Below, piece after piece: positions 24,626 to 33,351 of a stretch of 48,720 bases of DNA (position 1 is its first letter; every line of letters begins with the position of its first letter). The notes beneath the pieces were generated by a model. That model saw only the letters and a list, made by a program, of their open reading frames with translations, was not told the DNA's origin and made no database searches. A program made the translations under genes and the position numbers. Source of the DNA: Synergistaceae bacterium. GTDB taxonomy: Bacteria > Synergistota > Synergistia > Synergistales > Aminobacteriaceae. Location of the stretch: contig JAFSUD010000091.1 in assembly GCA_017445405.1 (NCBI GenBank), positions 1-48,720 of the forward strand, written 5' to 3'.

Positions 24626-25945
24626 TTATAGTGTTCCTGAATCATAGACTATCTTACCTGCGCATATAGTCATCGTTACGTCAATTCCGCCTGTCTCTTC
24701 CGGCTTCACCAAGTAAGGATCCTGCTCGAGCACCACGAGATCCGCATCGTTGCCGAGTGATAGCTCGCCCCTTCTCTGCTCGCTGCTTCCGTTCCATGAC
24801 GCTGACCATGTGCAGACGCTCAACGCCTCCGCAACGCTCAGGCCTCCGGTAATGAGTGAGCATATATTCTTCATCGGCGGGACGAGAGAACCTCCCGATC
24901 CTGCAGAGATGACGAGTCCGTTCATGAATGCCTCGTGAAGCGACGACTCTCCGGTCTGCGGCAGAGCGACTCCTCCGAGTCCGAGTATCCTCATTCTGTC
25001 TAGTAACTTGCTGCCGAACTCTCCGCTCCTGACGAGGTGTCTAGGCATCTTCCGGAATCTCTTGATGACCCGTTCCAGCGCGTTAAGGCAATACTGCGTG
25101 TTGTTGCCGATTACCTGACAGCCAGACAAATGCGCACTCGTTATCATGTTCTTCTGCTCTTCTTGTTTCAGATACTCATCAACGAGAAAGCCCCCGACTC
25201 TGCAGAATGGGAGGCCGTCTCCCGTCCTGAGTCCCGACGCGAGAAATTCATTCATGCTGATAACGTCGTCAAAGCCGAAGTTGCAGCGAAGCCGGAAGCT
25301 CAGTAAATCATATGCATCTGACGAGAATATGTCCCACACTTCTCCGGAATGTTCGTAGAAGTCCGACCACACTTCAGTGATTCCCAGTGCGTTAATCTTC
25401 GGCGCGTAAGTCTTCACAAGATAGATGATGTCCTCCCGGCTCAGTGCAGGAAGGTGCTTTGTGAACTCGTCAAGCTCGACGTTATCCTGCGGCATGTTGA
25501 ACTCGGTCATTGCGGGAGTGTTCAGGACGGCATGAGTGAATCCCGCATCGATGACTGCACACGGCCTTGACGGAATAACTGCGTCTAAGTCGTCGTGAGT
25601 GACGATGAATGACGCTGGCAGACCGTAAGCAATGTACCATCCTCTGAGCGGTTCAGGGTTAGCCTGAGAGTATGAGGCTAATGCACCGGCCAAGTTCTTT
25701 GGTGAAGATATGCTGCTGAGGTTGAAGCGTTCCTGATTTTCTGCCCAGCCCAAGAAGTCAAAGCATGTATCACAGAAGCCGGGCAGGACAGTCCTTCCGT
25801 GAAGGTCTATCACTTTTCCGTCAGCTATTTGTTCGGCATCAACAGAGACAATCCGACCGTGCTCTATAGTAATGTTTGAAGCTGTTGATGTCTGAGTGTG
25901 TATTCTGCCATTAATGAGTGAAAGTTTGTCATTATGGATCTGCAA
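24626..25945 (-). CDS. Amidohydrolase-fold (YtcJ-like) protein that lacks the metal ligands
   Basis: The 439-residue protein has the overall layout of Amidohydro_3 proteins: a beta domain (INGRIHTQT..., VIDLHGRTVLPGF), a TIM barrel and the C-terminal SLGNDADLVVLEQDP. The usual HxH after LPGF reads LPGFCDTCFDF, the GD-loop His is replaced (QVIGNNTQ), the EHA His position reads VRSGEF, and the late Asp (GSD) reads SAGSGG. So all expected zinc ligands seem to be gone, although the gene is intact. It is probably a non-catalytic or binding protein. UUG start at 25945 with a poor RBS. Operon partner of malQ (gap 24 bp). Confidence 0.7.
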   Translation of the reverse strand: MQIHNDKLSLINGRIHTQTSTASNITIEHGRIVSVDAEQIADGKVIDLHGRTVLPGFCDTCFDFLGWAENQERFNLSSISSPKNLAGALASYSQANPEPLRGWYIAYGLPASFIVTHDDLDAVIPSRPCAVIDAGFTHAVLNTPAMTEFNMPQDNVELDEFTKHLPALSREDIIYLVKTYAPKINALGITEVWSDFYEHSGEVWDIFSSDAYDLLSFRLRCNFGFDDVISMNEFLASGLRTGDGLPFCRVGGFLVDEYLKQEEQKNMITSAHLSGCQVIGNNTQYCLNALERVIKRFRKMPRHLVRSGEFGSKLLDRMRILGLGGVALPQTGESSLHEAFMNGLVISAGSGGSLVPPMKNICSLITGGLSVAEALSVCTWSASWNGSSEQRRGELSLGNDADLVVLEQDPYLVKPEETGGIDVTMTICAGKIVYDSGTL

Positions 25946-25959
25946 TGGTGCGCCGTTAC

Positions 25960-26200
25960 AGAAGACTTATAAAAAGCCGACAGCTTCTCTGCTCCCTTCC
26001 TCATTCAACGCGTCCGTTTTCGCTGCTGTTACTTGCTACTCACGTTTGATATAACGCTCCAGAGGCTTCAATTCCCCGCTAACGTACGGGTATTATTTGC
26101 TTCCCGCTTGGTTCTCGCTTCAGAAGTTGCAGGAATTTTACCCGACATTAACGCTGAATATCACAGCCGAAATACTGAAAAAATCTCTGTAACGGCTTAC
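25960..26200 (-). pseudogene. Probable degraded tnpB 3' end
   Basis: On the minus strand one frame reads SGELKPLERYIKRE, a stop, then TAAKTDALNEEGSREAVGFL and a stop near 25967. This is the pattern of IS1341-type TnpB C-termini (ELKPLE..., then acidic EEGSREA). No catalytic motifs remain. The rest of the 380-bp gene-free stretch up to 26324 is AT-rich; it holds an orphan AAAGGAGGTAA on the minus strand near 26200, with no good start codon after it, and a hairpin near 26283-26311. Confidence 0.4.
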
Positions 26201-26282
26201 CTCCTTTCTTGGACTTGTAAAATTTTTGAGAACTTAGAGAACTTCATTAGCTGTTACTAAGCCCACTTTTGCGTAAAGTTAT

Positions 26283-26311
26283 AGCCCGCCCCAATGTTTG
26301 AGAGGCAGGCT
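26283..26311 (-). terminator. Weak terminator-like hairpin after the YjfB-like gene
   Basis: On the minus strand GCCTGCC pairs with GGCGGGC (one G-U) around a loop of about 13 bases. The sequence after it (TATAACTTTACG) has only a poor U-run. Confidence 0.4.
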
Positions 26312-26324
26312 GTGTGTTGATGTG

Positions 26325-26588
26325 TTATGCGAGTCCCGAGAACTTGCCGCCGATGCCGAATATCTGGAGGGAAGTCTCCATCAGTTCGTTCTGCTGCTTG
26401 ACGAGCCACGCACCCATAGCCATTTCCACTTTTGCCTGGCTAATGCCCATTGAGGCTTCTGCAATGTCCATAGGATTGCCGCCGCTTTCTAGAACCTGTG
26501 CACCTGCTGCGTTGGCGGTGTTGAGGCCGTTCTGCATCATTGCGAGTCCGCTTTTGCCGAGAGCGTCATAACTGTTAAGGCCTATCAT
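26325..26588 (-). CDS. YjfB-like putative motility protein
   Basis: 87 residues from the ATG at 26588 (RBS AGAGGTGAT); a longer frame to 26627 lacks an RBS. The sequence SGLAMMQNGLNTANAAGAQVLESG...IAEASMGISQAKVEMAMGAWLVKQQNELMETSLQIFG matches the small YjfB family annotated as putative motility proteins. It is cytoplasmic and helical. No flagellar genes are in the window. It is divergent from the VanY-like gene. Confidence 0.75.
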   Translation of the reverse strand: MIGLNSYDALGKSGLAMMQNGLNTANAAGAQVLESGGNPMDIAEASMGISQAKVEMAMGAWLVKQQNELMETSLQIFGIGGKFSGLA

Positions 26589-26649
26589 GTGAATATCACC
26601 TCTGTGTAAAATTTTATGAACATGCATATTTTAGCAGTAAGCAGACAAC

Positions 26650-26678
26650 TTTACATTTTGATTCACGTGATTTAGAAT
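26650..26678 (+). promoter_or_regulatory. Promoter of the VanY-like gene
   Basis: TTTACA (26650-26655) and TAGAAT (26673-26678) are separated by 17 bases, a good sigma-70-type match, 31 bases before the ATG at 26710. Confidence 0.65.
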
Positions 26679-26709
26679 GCGTAGCTATCTCACAAGAAAG
26701 GGATTCACA

Positions 26710-27387
26710 ATGAAGACAGTAATAATTGCGCTGATGATATGTCTTGCAGCAAGCTGTGTGTATGCGCAGGACAATGAAGGTTTCTACATGACGAAGATAA
26801 CTGATGAGATATTTTCCCGTATTCAGGGTAAATCATTCAAGGATGACTGCACGCTTCCTCGCGGGGACTTGAGGTATCTTCATGTACTTCACAAGGACTT
26901 AGAGGGCAACACTCACGAGGGAGAAATAATCTGCAATGCCTACATAGCGTTTGACCTTCTGGACATATTCATGAAGCTCTATGAGGCTGGCTATCCTATA
27001 GAGAAGATAAGGCTTGTTGATGAGTATGATGCTAACGATGAACTCTCAATGCGCGACAACAATTCATCATGCTTCAACTTCCGCTTCATCTCGCACACAA
27101 CGAAGATCTCGAAACATGGTCTCGGCCTCGCAGTAGACATCAACACGCTGTACAATCCCTACGTGAAGGAAGTCAGCGGCAAAAAGATTCTTGAACCGGC
27201 TACAGCAGGAGAGTACACGGACAGGAGCAAGGAATTTCCGTACAAGATAGACACTGAGGACTTATGCTACAAGCTCTTCACGGAACACGGCTTTGAATGG
27301 GGAGGCAACTGGAAGACTGTGAAGGACTACCAGCATTTCGAAGTTCCAGACGCAATATCAGCACGGCTTTACCCAGATAACAAATAG
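26710..27387 (+). CDS. Secreted M15-family (VanY-like) D,D- or L,D-carboxypeptidase
   Basis: About 225 residues from the ATG at 26710 (AAGGGATT upstream) with a signal peptide (MKTVIIALMICLAASCVYA). SKHGLGLAVDIN (His and Asp zinc ligands) and DYQHFE (catalytic-side His) are the M15 signatures. It should act on peptidoglycan stem peptides in the periplasm. The Cys in the signal region does not form a good lipobox. It precedes the hydrogenase-maturation pair by 11 bases and may share its transcript, although the functions seem unrelated. Confidence 0.85.
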   Translation: MKTVIIALMICLAASCVYAQDNEGFYMTKITDEIFSRIQGKSFKDDCTLPRGDLRYLHVLHKDLEGNTHEGEIICNAYIAFDLLDIFMKLYEAGYPIEKIRLVDEYDANDELSMRDNNSSCFNFRFISHTTKISKHGLGLAVDINTLYNPYVKEVSGKKILEPATAGEYTDRSKEFPYKIDTEDLCYKLFTEHGFEWGGNWKTVKDYQHFEVPDAISARLYPDNK

Positions 27388-27398
27388 GAGGAATCACT

Positions 27399-27641
27399 AT
27401 GGAAACACGAGTAGCAGTAATGAGCATAATAGTAGAAGACACCAGCTCGATCGAGAGCCTGAACGCCATACTTCACGAGTACCGGGACTACATAATCGGG
27501 AGGATGGGGCTTCCCTACAAGCCGAAGCATATTAACCTGATAAGCATAGCCCTTGATGCACCGCAGGACGTAATTTCTGCGCTGTCAGGAAGAATCGGCA
27601 ACCTTGAGGGAGTAAGCGTGAAGGCAGCATTTTCGAAGTAG
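27399..27641 (+). CDS. TM1266-family iron-only hydrogenase system regulator
   Basis: The 80-residue ACT/NikR-C-like domain protein (RVAVMSIIVEDTSSIESLNAILHEYRDYIIGRMGLPY...ISIALDAPQDVISALSGRIGNLEGVSVKAAFSK) matches the small TM1266 family that accompanies [FeFe]-hydrogenase maturation genes. RBS AGGAGG. hydE follows almost at once. There is no DNA-binding domain, so the name 'regulator' comes from context in the family. Confidence 0.85.
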   Translation: METRVAVMSIIVEDTSSIESLNAILHEYRDYIIGRMGLPYKPKHINLISIALDAPQDVISALSGRIGNLEGVSVKAAFSK

Positions 27642-27646
27642 TATTG

Positions 27647-28699
27647 ATGGACGTTGCCCCTCTAATTCATAAGTTAGCTGATACGCATTCACTGAGCCTT
27701 GACGAGTATGAGGCTCTTATTGTTAATCGCAGTGAGGCTTCCGCAAAACTGCTCCGTAACTTGGCCGTCAGGGAACGCGTCCGGATCTACGGCCGAACTG
27801 TCTACGTCAGAGGGCTAATTGAGGTCTCGAACATCTGCCGTAACGACTGCCTCTACTGTGGAATCCGCCGGAGCAACCCTAACTGTGAACGCTACAGGCT
27901 GACTCCCGAAGAGATACTCTCTTGCGCTGACGAGGGCTATACTCTGGGCTTCAGAACATTTGTGCTTCAGGGAGGCGAGGACTCGTACTTCAACGATGAT
28001 GTGCTGGGAAGTGTTGTGCGTGAGATAAAGTCCCGTCATCCTGACTGCGCAGTTACTCTCTCGATGGGCGAGCGGTCGCGTGAGAGCTATGCGTACCTGC
28101 GGGAGTGCGGAGCTGACAGGTATTTGCTGAGGCACGAGACAGCGGACGAGACTCACTACACACAGCTTCACCCTCGGGAAATGTCCTACGCTCACCGGAT
28201 GAACTGCCTGCATGAACTCCGGGAGCTTGGCTATGCAGTGGGATGCGGATTCATGGTCGGCTCGCCGTTCCAGACAGCAAAGCATATAGCGCAGGACTTG
28301 AAGTTTATTGAAACGTTCAGGCCTGAGATGTGCGGTATAGGGCCGTTTATTCCTCACAAAGATACTCCGTTCAAGGATTACCCCGCCGGGACTCTGGAGC
28401 TGACGTGTTATCTGCTGTCAATAATCAGATTGATTCATCCTTCCGTGCTTCTTCCTGCGACTACTGCGCTCGGGACGATTGACCCGATGGGACGCGAGAA
28501 AGGCATAATGTCGGGAGCTAACGTAGTGATGCCGAACTTGTCGCCTGTGAACGTGAGGAAGAAGTACGAACTCTACGACAACAAGATCTGCACGGGAGAA
28601 GAGAGTGCGCAGTGCCGTGAATGCTTGAATAGCAGGATGAAGGCTATCGGCTACGAGATAGTAACCTGCAGAGGGGACGTAATCCGTGAAGCGGTGTGA
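27647..28699 (+). CDS. hydE: [FeFe]-hydrogenase H-cluster radical SAM maturase HydE
   Basis: 350 residues from the ATG at 27647 (a UUG three bases earlier is possible). The cluster motif is SNICRNDCLYCGIRRSN (CxxxCxxC), followed by LTPEEIL, FVLQGGEDSYF and GFMVGSPFQTAKHIAQDL, all HydE signatures, and a C-terminal GEESAQCRECL. HydE takes part in making the dithiomethylamine-bridged di-iron centre. Neither hydF, hydG nor a hydrogenase is in the window. The lack of an RBS points to coupling with the TM1266 gene. Confidence 0.93.
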   Translation: MDVAPLIHKLADTHSLSLDEYEALIVNRSEASAKLLRNLAVRERVRIYGRTVYVRGLIEVSNICRNDCLYCGIRRSNPNCERYRLTPEEILSCADEGYTLGFRTFVLQGGEDSYFNDDVLGSVVREIKSRHPDCAVTLSMGERSRESYAYLRECGADRYLLRHETADETHYTQLHPREMSYAHRMNCLHELRELGYAVGCGFMVGSPFQTAKHIAQDLKFIETFRPEMCGIGPFIPHKDTPFKDYPAGTLELTCYLLSIIRLIHPSVLLPATTALGTIDPMGREKGIMSGANVVMPNLSPVNVRKKYELYDNKICTGEESAQCRECLNSRMKAIGYEIVTCRGDVIREAV

Positions 28700-28701
28700 A
28701 T

Positions 28702-28709
28702 GATATAAT
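28702..28709 (+). promoter_or_regulatory. Extended -10 promoter for the candidate structured RNA
   Basis: TGATATAAT (TG-N-TATAAT, hexamer 28704-28709) begins right after the hydE stop. It places a start site near 28716, at the first base of a perfect hairpin. Confidence 0.6.
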
Positions 28710-28715
28710 AGAGGT

Positions 28716-29011
28716 GTCCGGGATGACGCGGACAGAAGCAAAATTTGGCTATCGGCTAAGGGTGAGCACCTATAACCGAAGAAACACCAAATTACAAATG
28801 GTTACAAGCGCGTTACTTCTTTATCGAGTTTATGAGGTTTGTTAGGGAGTCGATAAGTTTAATCAACAGCTTTATCCATTCCTTCATAACTCTCGCCCCC
28901 AATCTAGCCGGGGGGAAGTTCTACCCTTATGACACCCCCGGCAATGTCTCCGGGGTCATCCTGTTCCACTACGGCCGGAACTCGCTAGATTATACCAGAA
29001 AAATTTTTCTC
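28716..29011 (+). ncRNA. Candidate structured non-coding RNA, class unknown
   Basis: This ~400-bp gap between hydE and the RND operon has no convincing gene but is full of perfect inverted repeats: GTCCG/CGGAC (28716-20/28729-33); AATTTGG/CCAAATT (28742-48/28787-93), enclosing TCGG/CCGA and a GGGT-GAGC-ACCT hairpin; TTATCGA/TCGATAA (28821-27/28850-56); AATCTAGC/GCTAGATT (28901-08/28984-91), enclosing AGTTC/GAACT and a long hairpin ATGAC...CCGG/CCGGGGTCAT (28929-41/28950-59). The palindrome AGAAAAATTTTTCT (28998-29011) may be the end. An extended -10 box precedes it. It does not match tmRNA, RNase P, SRP or common riboswitch cores as far as can be judged by eye. Confidence 0.6.
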
Positions 29012-29059
29012 ACCTTCACGCTTCACATTATCTTCATGTAATCATGCTATTAATCACTA

Positions 29060-29068
29060 TGTTATAAT
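29060..29068 (+). promoter_or_regulatory. Extended -10 promoter of the RND efflux operon
   Basis: TGTTATAAT (TG-N-TATAAT) lies 50 bases before the ATG at 29119. No clear -35. Confidence 0.6.
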
Positions 29069-29118
29069 GCGGTTTCACAAAACACACACATAAATTCATA
29101 ATGGAGGCGGTCAGGTTA

Positions 29119-30228
29119 ATGATCAAGTTCTTCAAACGCATACGTATATTGTTATGGGTATTGGCATTAGTAGGAGTAGGCTTCATGGTAAGCACGCAGG
29201 TCAGAGCAAAGTTAGCACAGGCAGAATCAAATTTACGTTCATTAGAGACAGAAACAGTTACAGTTTATCCGGTCGAGACAGAGACCGTAAAGACGACAGA
29301 CTGGCAGACATGGAGGAGCTATTACGGCCAGGCAAAGAGTGCTCACACACAGAACATCACGACCTATGAGCGCGAAATAGTCAGGAGCGTTAATGTCGAC
29401 GTAGGAAGCCCCGTAAGAGCAGGCCAGACATTAATCACGCTGCAGGTAGCGGCAAGAGGAGCACAGGTACAATCCGGCAAGACAGCATACGATGAGGCAG
29501 TCCTGAATTACAACAGGTTAAAGCAGCTCAACGCAAAAGGCGGCATCTCAAAATCTGAAGTTGACGCAGCATATTCACGCATGAAGACAGCAGAAGCAGC
29601 CCTGAAGTCTACGCAGTCATCATTACAGCGCACAAGCCTCAAGGCCAGCATCAACGGTATAGTCGCCGCACGCAATGTAGAACCCGGAGAGATCGCCGAA
29701 GCCGGAAAAGTCCTGCTCTCAATCGTCGACCCCAAGACTATGGAGGCTGAACTCATGGTCTCAAAGAAGGACATCATGAAGATAAAGGCCGGAGCATCAG
29801 CAGAACTTCGTGTTGACGGCCAGACACACACCGGATGGGTCAAGCGCATCAGCCCGGAGGCACAGTCAGGCTCGGGACTCTATCCTGTCGTTGTCGGACT
29901 CCCCGAGAACTCGGGCATACTTCCCGGCACGTACTTAGAGGGACGCTTCATGGTCAGCAGCCAGCAGAACGTCGTCGTCATTCCCTCAAACGTCGTGATT
30001 TATCGCGGCAACACGCAGTCGGTCTACATTGCAGACGGCAGCAAAGCCAGGCTCACCGCAATCACCACCGGCGAAGGACGCGACGGCAAAGTCGTAGTAA
30101 CCTCCGGCCTCAAGCCCGGCGACAAGCTCATCACCAGCGGAAACAGAGTGCTCTATGACGGAGCAGAGATAACGAGGAGTAAATCACTTGCCGGGAGAAG
30201 CACAGCGGATAATTCAGACGAGGGTTAA
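29119..30228 (+). CDS. RND efflux periplasmic adaptor (membrane fusion protein)
   Basis: 369 residues from the ATG at 29119 (GGAGG at 29103; the in-frame ATG at 29101 overlaps this RBS). An N-terminal membrane anchor (IRILLWVLALVGVGFMVSTQV) is followed by a lipoyl half (VNVDVGSPVRAGQTLITLQ), a short coiled coil (~115-165; LNAKGGISKSEVDAAYSRMKTAEAAL), the returning lipoyl half (GIVAARNVEPGEIAEAGKVLLSI), a beta-barrel and a membrane-proximal domain (GNTQSVYIADGSKARLTAI). It links the inner-membrane pump to an outer-membrane channel. No outer-membrane factor is encoded beside it. Confidence 0.9.
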   Translation: MIKFFKRIRILLWVLALVGVGFMVSTQVRAKLAQAESNLRSLETETVTVYPVETETVKTTDWQTWRSYYGQAKSAHTQNITTYEREIVRSVNVDVGSPVRAGQTLITLQVAARGAQVQSGKTAYDEAVLNYNRLKQLNAKGGISKSEVDAAYSRMKTAEAALKSTQSSLQRTSLKASINGIVAARNVEPGEIAEAGKVLLSIVDPKTMEAELMVSKKDIMKIKAGASAELRVDGQTHTGWVKRISPEAQSGSGLYPVVVGLPENSGILPGTYLEGRFMVSSQQNVVVIPSNVVIYRGNTQSVYIADGSKARLTAITTGEGRDGKVVVTSGLKPGDKLITSGNRVLYDGAEITRSKSLAGRSTADNSDEG

Positions 30229-30234
30229 TCATTC

Positions 30235-33200
30235 ATGAGAGGATTCATAAAGTTCTGCATTACGCACCCGGTCTTTACCGGGTGTTCTGTTGTTATCTGG
30301 ATACTGCTCGGCATCAGCAGCTACTTCACGCTCGGCGTTACCCTTTACCCTGACGTTGAGCTTCCCTTCGTGCTCGTCCGGACAGTCTACACCGGAGCAG
30401 GCCCGAACGAGATAGAGCAGCTCATCAGCAAACCATTAGAGGACGCATTAGCTGACCTCGAGAACCTGAACTCCATAACGACATACTCTCTTGAAGGTAT
30501 ATCAATGGTTGCCGTAGAAATGGAGTCAGGAACTAACCCCGACCTCGCACTCGTTGACGTGAACAACAAGGTCAAGGCCAAAATTCCAGACCTTCCTGAT
30601 GATGCGGACGAACCAGTCGCTAGCAAGTTCGACATCAGCGCACAGCCATTCCTGATAATCTCGTTCACGTCAGACATGCCGGAGAAGACTGCAAAGAAGA
30701 TGATTGAGGACAGGATTCAGCCCGTCGTTGCGAGAGTCGAGGGAGTCGGACGAGTTGACGTAACCGGAGGACGGGACAGGGAGATTCACATCAACCTTGA
30801 CCCTGCAGCACTTAGCGATTACGGCATCAACTACATGCAGGTGTGCGCTGTCGTGGCCGCAAACAACCAGACCACTCCGTCGGGATATATCACGCAGAGG
30901 CAGGATGAAGTCTCGTTAAGGCTCATGGGAGAGTTCAACGAGGTAGAGCAGCTCGAGGACATCCTGATTCCGACACCGAACGGCCAGCCCGTGAGACTCT
31001 CAATGCTCGGTGAAGTTGTTGACGGCGAGGAAGACCAGCGCAGTATGGCACGTGCAGACGGACACCCTGTCGTGCAGTTACGCATCAGCCCGAGATCTAA
31101 CGCTGACGTTGTTGAAGCAGGAAGACAGATAAAGCGTCTCATGACTCGCACAATGAAGGATTACCCGGATTTCACGTATGAGTACACTTACGACGACACG
31201 GGATTTGTTGAGTCAGCAGTCAAGAACATCATCCGCGATACTGCAATAGGTATAGCTCTGACGGCGTTAGTGATCTATCTCTTCTTGGGCAGATTCTCGG
31301 CTACGTTCATAGTGGCGTTCTCAATGCCGGTTGCGTTTGCTGCGACGTTCGTGCCCCTTCAGATTCACGGCTACACGTTAAACCTCATGAGCACTCTCGG
31401 ACTCGCGCTCTCAATGGGTACGCTCGTCATGAACGCAATCTTAATCATTCAGAACATATACAGATTCCGAGACATGGGGTACGAGCCTTTCGAGGCAGCG
31501 GAAGAGGGCACAGTGGAAATCTCTATGTCAGTATTGGCCGGAGTGCTTACGAACTTGGGAGTGTTCATGCCCGTCGCACTGATGAGCACGATAGCGGGAC
31601 AGTTCCTCAAGCCCTACGCGGTTACGATAGTCTACGCAACTGCCTTCTCGCTGTGGGTAACAATGGCGGTTACTCCGTGTCTGGCAGCACGCATCAAGAA
31701 GCAGAAGGGAGACTCTGCGGAGCTTCCATTAATTGGGAAGATATTAACCGGCTGGTGGAACTGGATATTTGACGGCTTCAGGGATCTGTTCTTCATCATT
31801 CTTCACGTCGCTATGAGATTCCCAATGACCACAATACTATTCACGGTACTTGCAACTTACGGCTCGCTCAAGCTCGGCGGGTTCATAGGTACTCAGTTCA
31901 CGCCCTCAATGGATGACGGAACAGTCAGGATAACTCTTACGCTTGACAACAACGCGTCGATTCACAAGACGGCGGATTTAGTGTACAAGGTAGAGGACTA
32001 CATTAACACTCTGCCCGAGAAGAAATACATCCGCAACGTAGTATCTACAGTCGCCAGCTCGATGCGCTCTAACTCCATCAGTGAGGCGCAGGTAGCTCTG
32101 TACATGAACGATGACCCGGACAGGCCGTCAACAGAAGCATTAGCAGACAAGATTCGTCCGTGGCTGAGTCAGCTTCCCGGTGTTGATGTGTCGATTGCTG
32201 CTACACGTTCAGGCTTCGGCAACCCCATAGAGATTCAGGTTAAGGGGCAGGACTTGAACCAGCTTTACACGGTTGCAGAAGAGATACGCGCAAGAGGCAG
32301 AGTAATTCCCGGAATCCGAGACCTGACGATCGAGATGGAGATGGGCAAACCTGAGCTTGAAGTCTCACCGATTCGCTGGAGGCTCGCACCGTTAGGACTG
32401 AACATCTCGGACTTGGCCGGTATAGTAAGAGGGTATCTCATCGGACGGGACGCAGGGAAGTTCAGGCAGGGAGGCTATGAGTACGACATCAAGGCGAGGA
32501 TATCCAGAGAGAAGGCAAGCGATATTTTCCAGGCTCACGAGCTGCCCATCATGACGGGCTACGGACTCGTTCCGCTTGACGAGATGGCGGACATTTCGTG
32601 GGGAGATGCTCCGACGGAGATTCGCAGGGTAGAACGCGAAAGGGCAGTTGTAGTTACGGGCCGGGTGAGGTACATCACATCAGGAGAGGGCAACGCAAGA
32701 ATGCGCGAGGTCGTCAACGCGATGAGCCTTCCTGAAGGAGTGAGCGTGAATTTCGGAGGCGAACAGGAGGACATGGCCGAGAACTTCATCGAGCTTATTC
32801 GCACGCTGATTATCGCAATAGTAGTAACGTACCTTGTTGTTGCGTCAATTCTGGAGTCGTGGATTTACAGCGTGATTATTCTCGCAACTGTCCCGATGGC
32901 AGCAATAGGAGTAGTTCCTGCAATGCTCATCTCAGGAGTCAACATCTCAATCTTTGCGTTAATCGGAATGATTATGCTTGTCGGAATGGTCGTCAACAAC
33001 GCAATAGTAGTTATAGATTACGCTGAAGTTTTGAGGCTGAAGGGAACGCACCCCTTCGAGGCTGTCGAGGAAGCATGTCATGTGAGGTTCAAGTCGCTGC
33101 TGATGGCGGTAGTTACGTCGGTTGTGTCTCTTGTGCCGCTGCTGTCGACAGGGAGAGGCTCGGAGATGAAGAGGCCGATAGCTGTAGTTGCGATAGGAGG

Positions 33201-33351
33201 GCTGATAGCCGGAGGAATGCTCGCGATGATCTCGATACCTGCAGGCTACAAAGTGGTGTGGAGGCTGTGGCTTTGGTGGGACAGAATCAGAGGCAGGGAC
33301 GCGCTAAGTGATGATGAAGATGAAGAATATGAAGACGACGATGACGAATAG
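30235..33351 (+). CDS. RND-family inner-membrane transporter with altered TM4 proton relay
   Basis: The 1038-residue protein has the normal RND plan: 12 TM segments and two large periplasmic loops (GAGPNEIEQLISKPLEDAL...; FGGEQEDMAENF), and an acidic C-terminal tail. TM10 reads FALIGMIMLVGMVVNNAIVVIDY, which is normal for many HAE pumps. TM4 reads SMGTLVMNAILIIQNIY, where the family usually has VDDAIVVVEN or VDNAIVVIEN, so the proton-relay Asp and the following Glu are both replaced. Coupling to the proton gradient may differ, or the pump may be impaired. RBS GAGGG. The gene follows the adaptor by 6 bases. Confidence 0.92.
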   Translation: MRGFIKFCITHPVFTGCSVVIWILLGISSYFTLGVTLYPDVELPFVLVRTVYTGAGPNEIEQLISKPLEDALADLENLNSITTYSLEGISMVAVEMESGTNPDLALVDVNNKVKAKIPDLPDDADEPVASKFDISAQPFLIISFTSDMPEKTAKKMIEDRIQPVVARVEGVGRVDVTGGRDREIHINLDPAALSDYGINYMQVCAVVAANNQTTPSGYITQRQDEVSLRLMGEFNEVEQLEDILIPTPNGQPVRLSMLGEVVDGEEDQRSMARADGHPVVQLRISPRSNADVVEAGRQIKRLMTRTMKDYPDFTYEYTYDDTGFVESAVKNIIRDTAIGIALTALVIYLFLGRFSATFIVAFSMPVAFAATFVPLQIHGYTLNLMSTLGLALSMGTLVMNAILIIQNIYRFRDMGYEPFEAAEEGTVEISMSVLAGVLTNLGVFMPVALMSTIAGQFLKPYAVTIVYATAFSLWVTMAVTPCLAARIKKQKGDSAELPLIGKILTGWWNWIFDGFRDLFFIILHVAMRFPMTTILFTVLATYGSLKLGGFIGTQFTPSMDDGTVRITLTLDNNASIHKTADLVYKVEDYINTLPEKKYIRNVVSTVASSMRSNSISEAQVALYMNDDPDRPSTEALADKIRPWLSQLPGVDVSIAATRSGFGNPIEIQVKGQDLNQLYTVAEEIRARGRVIPGIRDLTIEMEMGKPELEVSPIRWRLAPLGLNISDLAGIVRGYLIGRDAGKFRQGGYEYDIKARISREKASDIFQAHELPIMTGYGLVPLDEMADISWGDAPTEIRRVERERAVVVTGRVRYITSGEGNARMREVVNAMSLPEGVSVNFGGEQEDMAENFIELIRTLIIAIVVTYLVVASILESWIYSVIILATVPMAAIGVVPAMLISGVNISIFALIGMIMLVGMVVNNAIVVIDYAEVLRLKGTHPFEAVEEACHVRFKSLLMAVVTSVVSLVPLLSTGRGSEMKRPIAVVAIGGLIAGGMLAMISIPAGYKVVWRLWLWWDRIRGRDALSDDEDEEYEDDDDE

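Noticed and set aside
28832..29041. A 69-codon ORF inside the structured-RNA region
   Set aside because: No RBS or family; it crosses several perfect stems, which better fit an RNA.
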